Origin: Alphaproteobacteria bacterium
GTDB lineage: Bacteria > Pseudomonadota > Alphaproteobacteria > Rhodospirillales > Rhodospirillaceae
Length of the DNA stretch: 64,000 nt
Direction: 5' to 3'
Assembly: GCA_030835385.1 (NCBI GenBank)
Contig: JAURPI010000016.1
Span: 369,255 to 433,254 of the forward strand
The notes under the pieces were generated by a model, which had not been told where the DNA came from, did no database searches, and saw only the letters and a list, made by a program, of their open reading frames with translations. The position numbers and the translations under genes were made by a program. Shown here in pieces: positions 62,228 through 64,000 of this stretch (positions are counted from its first letter, which is position 1; every line of letters begins with the position of its first letter).

Positions 62228-63259
62228 TTACCTCGTTGTTTGGGCGCGGAAGTCTGTTTTTGCCTGAAGAACCATATCGTACAGCTCTTGGGCACGACCC
62301 CCGACCTGGTCAATCAACGCCTGATGGGTGGACTTTCCAACCGTGCGCCATGCCGTGAGTTGATCGGGAGTGGGTTCGATAATCGTGACGTGGCTGGCGG
62401 CCGATTCAGCCAGCATGCGTTCTTCGTCGGCACGTAGTGCCGTTCCCGATTGTAACATCGAGGGGTGGGAGTCCATCACGCGCTGTCGCTGATCTGGAGT
62501 CAGTCCGTCGAACCATTTTTTGTTGGCCAAGACGGCGATCACGGTTGGTGTGTTGCGTGTGCGCGTAAAGTAGGGCGCATCCACGGACGTGCCTGTCATA
62601 TTGTAGACATGGGAGTTGGTTTCACCAGCTTCGATCAATCCGGTTTGCAAAGCCGTCACTATTTCTGTGGAAGCGACCTGAAAAGTGTCCGCCCCCAGGG
62701 CTTGGACGAACAATTGAGATGCCGGATCAATCAACGCCCTGAATCTCTGGCCCGCAGCGTCGGCTGGTAGATAAATTGGTGTTTTGGCATACAGGCCATG
62801 CCAAGCCGCGCCAAACAACCGCAGTCCAACGACTCCCTGTTTTGCGAGCAATGCGTTGATGAAAGGCACAACCGCTGTTTCGTATACGAAGTCCACTTCG
62901 ACCCAAGACTCGAACAGATAGGCCGCGTTTAGCACGGTGAGTTCGGGCACCGCTGTTGCGACAGATTGAAACCCAACACCTGCAATCTGAATGCGACCGC
63001 GCCGTAACGCATAAAAATGCGCTTCGTCAGATCCAATTTCACCGCGCACGAGGAGTTTGACATCAAAGGGTGCGCCAGGTGCGTCAGCAATGTACGCCCC
63101 CATGTCACGATAGAATTTGTCTGACGACAGGGCTGGGGTCGAGAACGCACCGATGGTGGTCGGTATTTTGTCAGCGGCTATACCGTGCGTAGGAATCATC
63201 GCGGAAAAGCCGACAAAAAGAGCGAGCCGCCCTAAAAGAGTCCGAGTTCGTGTGATCAT
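62228..63259 (-). CDS. TRAP transporter solute-binding protein (DctP type), solitary
   Basis: 343 residues with a Sec signal peptide (LGRLALFVGFSAMIPTHGIA). DctP features: DKFYRDMGAYIADAPGAPFD, LRRGRIQIAGVGFQSVATAV, the ligand Arg block PADAAGQRFRALIDPASQLF, and VTALQTGLIEAGETNSHVY. No DctQ or DctM gene is seen. Related to the receptor at 25365 (shared LLVRGE-x-GS/G-x-EA pattern and the W-R-x2-x-x-S end block). Its ATG overlaps the stop of the FAD oxidase by 4 bases. Ligand probably a carboxylate. Confidence 0.87.
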   Translation of the reverse strand: MITRTRTLLGRLALFVGFSAMIPTHGIAADKIPTTIGAFSTPALSSDKFYRDMGAYIADAPGAPFDVKLLVRGEIGSDEAHFYALRRGRIQIAGVGFQSVATAVPELTVLNAAYLFESWVEVDFVYETAVVPFINALLAKQGVVGLRLFGAAWHGLYAKTPIYLPADAAGQRFRALIDPASQLFVQALGADTFQVASTEIVTALQTGLIEAGETNSHVYNMTGTSVDAPYFTRTRNTPTVIAVLANKKWFDGLTPDQRQRVMDSHPSMLQSGTALRADEERMLAESAASHVTIIEPTPDQLTAWRTVGKSTHQALIDQVGGRAQELYDMVLQAKTDFRAQTTR

Positions 63260-64000
63260 AATCCGAGCGACCCTGGATTCATGCGGCCCTCTGGGTCTAG
63301 TTGGGTCTTCAGAGCTTTGAGCAAAGCTTGCACTTCTGGGCTGCGACTTTCCAGAAAGGGATAGACCCGCCCGATTTGCAAGTGTGCTGCCCCCAGGGCA
63401 CGAAAAACATCGATCATGCCTTCGCGCAAATGTCTCACCGCCGCTTTGGTCTCAGCATCTGCCTCATAGCGTTGTTTTTGACTGAGGTAACTGTCGGGCA
63501 AATAACTTTCAGTCATGGCAGATCGTTCATCGCGCCAATACAGATTGGGCTCAACCAAAATGCCTGATGGACCTGCGGGAACTGTGGTGATCGCCCAAGT
63601 GATGTCGTGCTTTTTGATGATCCTTTCTTGATCATTCATGTATCGATCCAAATTCTGGAGTAGCGTCTTGAGCTGAGAGTGCGGAACGATGCCATGCATC
63701 GGCACCCACAATTCGCCATTATGACCAAGAATGATTGTCGGATCAGGAAAGGGTGTGCCGCGCATCACTTTAGGCACGCTGGCTTCAATTTCTGTGCCGT
63801 GCGCCCTCAAAATTTTATCTGCGGTGGTTAAGCGTAACGCCGCGTCGTCTTCGTCACGACCATCGACTGTGATGTGTATCGAATACTGAATGTCTTCAAG
63901 GTACGTTCGTCCTTCTGCCGCGACTTTGAAAGCGTCCTTTATCCCCTGGCCGAGTGACCCCGCAGATTTGGCAACGCCGCCTAGTAGTTTGAGGCCATCT
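63256..64000 (-). CDS. FAD-linked oxidase, C-terminal part (5' end outside the window)
   Basis: About 247 residues of an open frame entering from the right edge, where it reads DGLKLLGGVAKSAGSLGQGI. It continues YLEDIQYSIHITVDGRDEDD and HGIVPHSQLKTLLQNLDRYM and ends RVYPFLESRSPEVQALLKAL, then PEGRMNPGSLGL. The end matches FAD_oxidase_C proteins of the vanillyl-alcohol oxidase group and the paralog at 53311 (PDGTVNPGALGF). The N-terminal FAD domain is outside the window. Coupled to the TRAP receptor downstream by a 4-base ATGA overlap, so oxidation and binding of the same compound is likely (inference). Confidence 0.82.
   Translation of the reverse strand, partial: DGLKLLGGVAKSAGSLGQGIKDAFKVAAEGRTYLEDIQYSIHITVDGRDEDDAALRLTTADKILRAHGTEIEASVPKVMRGTPFPDPTIILGHNGELWVPMHGIVPHSQLKTLLQNLDRYMNDQERIIKKHDITWAITTVPAGPSGILVEPNLYWRDERSAMTESYLPDSYLSQKQRYEADAETKAAVRHLREGMIDVFRALGAAHLQIGRVYPFLESRSPEVQALLKALKTQLDPEGRMNPGSLGL

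Noticed and set aside
1..64000. CRISPR arrays, phage genes, insertion sequences, tRNA or rRNA
   Set aside because: No regular repeat-spacer pattern, transposase, integrase, capsid-type protein or RNA gene signature was seen on either strand.

Overview
The window looks like chromosomal DNA of an alphaproteobacterium, probably a free-living, Rhodospirillales-like lineage known mainly from environmental genomes. The evidence is a PAS_5-type gene remnant and a response-regulator tail with the GPDRRRR motif (both typical of Alphaproteobacteria), TRAP-type receptors, many Tat leaders, and a wide range of CoA-, Rieske- and VOC-type catabolic enzymes. Base composition is moderately GC-rich. No rRNA, tRNA, CRISPR array, insertion sequence or prophage gene was seen.

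Layout. (1) 1-2644: a minus-strand group of exported proteins: a Tat leader broken by a stop, a Sec-exported VOC protein, a TlpA-like thioredoxin and an Asp-box (sialidase-fold) protein. (2) 2891-21830: a surface polysaccharide locus with several glycosyltransferases, a 1046-residue methyltransferase/RgpF-like/GT2 fusion, the Wzm/Wzt O-polysaccharide ABC exporter, an O-antigen ligase-like protein, the complete rmlC-B-D-A operon for dTDP-L-rhamnose, a GT-C-like membrane protein, and a GT4 protein fused to a polyprenyl-phosphate sugar-1-phosphate transferase. (3) 21869-26378: PAS_5 pseudogene, MmgE/PrpD protein, an unknown protein, a GST and a solitary TRAP substrate-binding protein. (4) 26473-35514: acyl-CoA ligase, a GST / rhodanese / Rieske oxygenase / NAD-binding operon, a MatB-like malonyl-CoA ligase and a ferredoxin-reductase-type flavoprotein. 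(5) 35631-38513: a decayed patch (chimeric CHASE/response-regulator pseudogene, broken DUF1761 gene) around an intact HD phosphohydrolase and a DUF423 gene.

(6) 38533-50181 is the most unusual part. This long minus-strand run holds an enoyl-CoA hydratase, five tandem paralogous two-module VOC proteins (four with Tat-like leaders, one without), an exported RidA-like protein, two PuuE-like polysaccharide-deacetylase-fold enzymes, an isochorismatase-fold amidase, a PEP-mutase/isocitrate-lyase-family C-C lyase, and a LeuC/LeuD-type dehydratase pair. (7) 50368-60935, plus strand: SAM methyltransferase, glutaryl-CoA dehydrogenase-like enzyme, YciI-like protein, FAD oxidase, three more VOC genes (two with duplicated domains), a GST remnant, a tandem nitrilase with a degenerate first half, and a Tat-exported DUF1838 protein. 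(8) 60942-64000, minus strand: MFS exporter, a second solitary TRAP receptor and the C-terminal part of a second FAD oxidase.

Reading of the whole: the left third builds and exports a rhamnose-containing polysaccharide. The right two thirds look like a catabolic region for one or more unidentified carboxylated, possibly cyclic-amide or aromatic, compounds. A plausible order is uptake or sensing by TRAP receptors, ring opening by PuuE-like and amidase enzymes, C-C cleavage by the dehydratase/lyase module, and CoA-linked oxidation by the ligases, GcdH-like dehydrogenase and hydratase. The substrate and the role of the VOC array cannot be read from sequence. Five or six genes carry frameshifts or in-frame stops, so either local gene decay or consensus errors must be considered.
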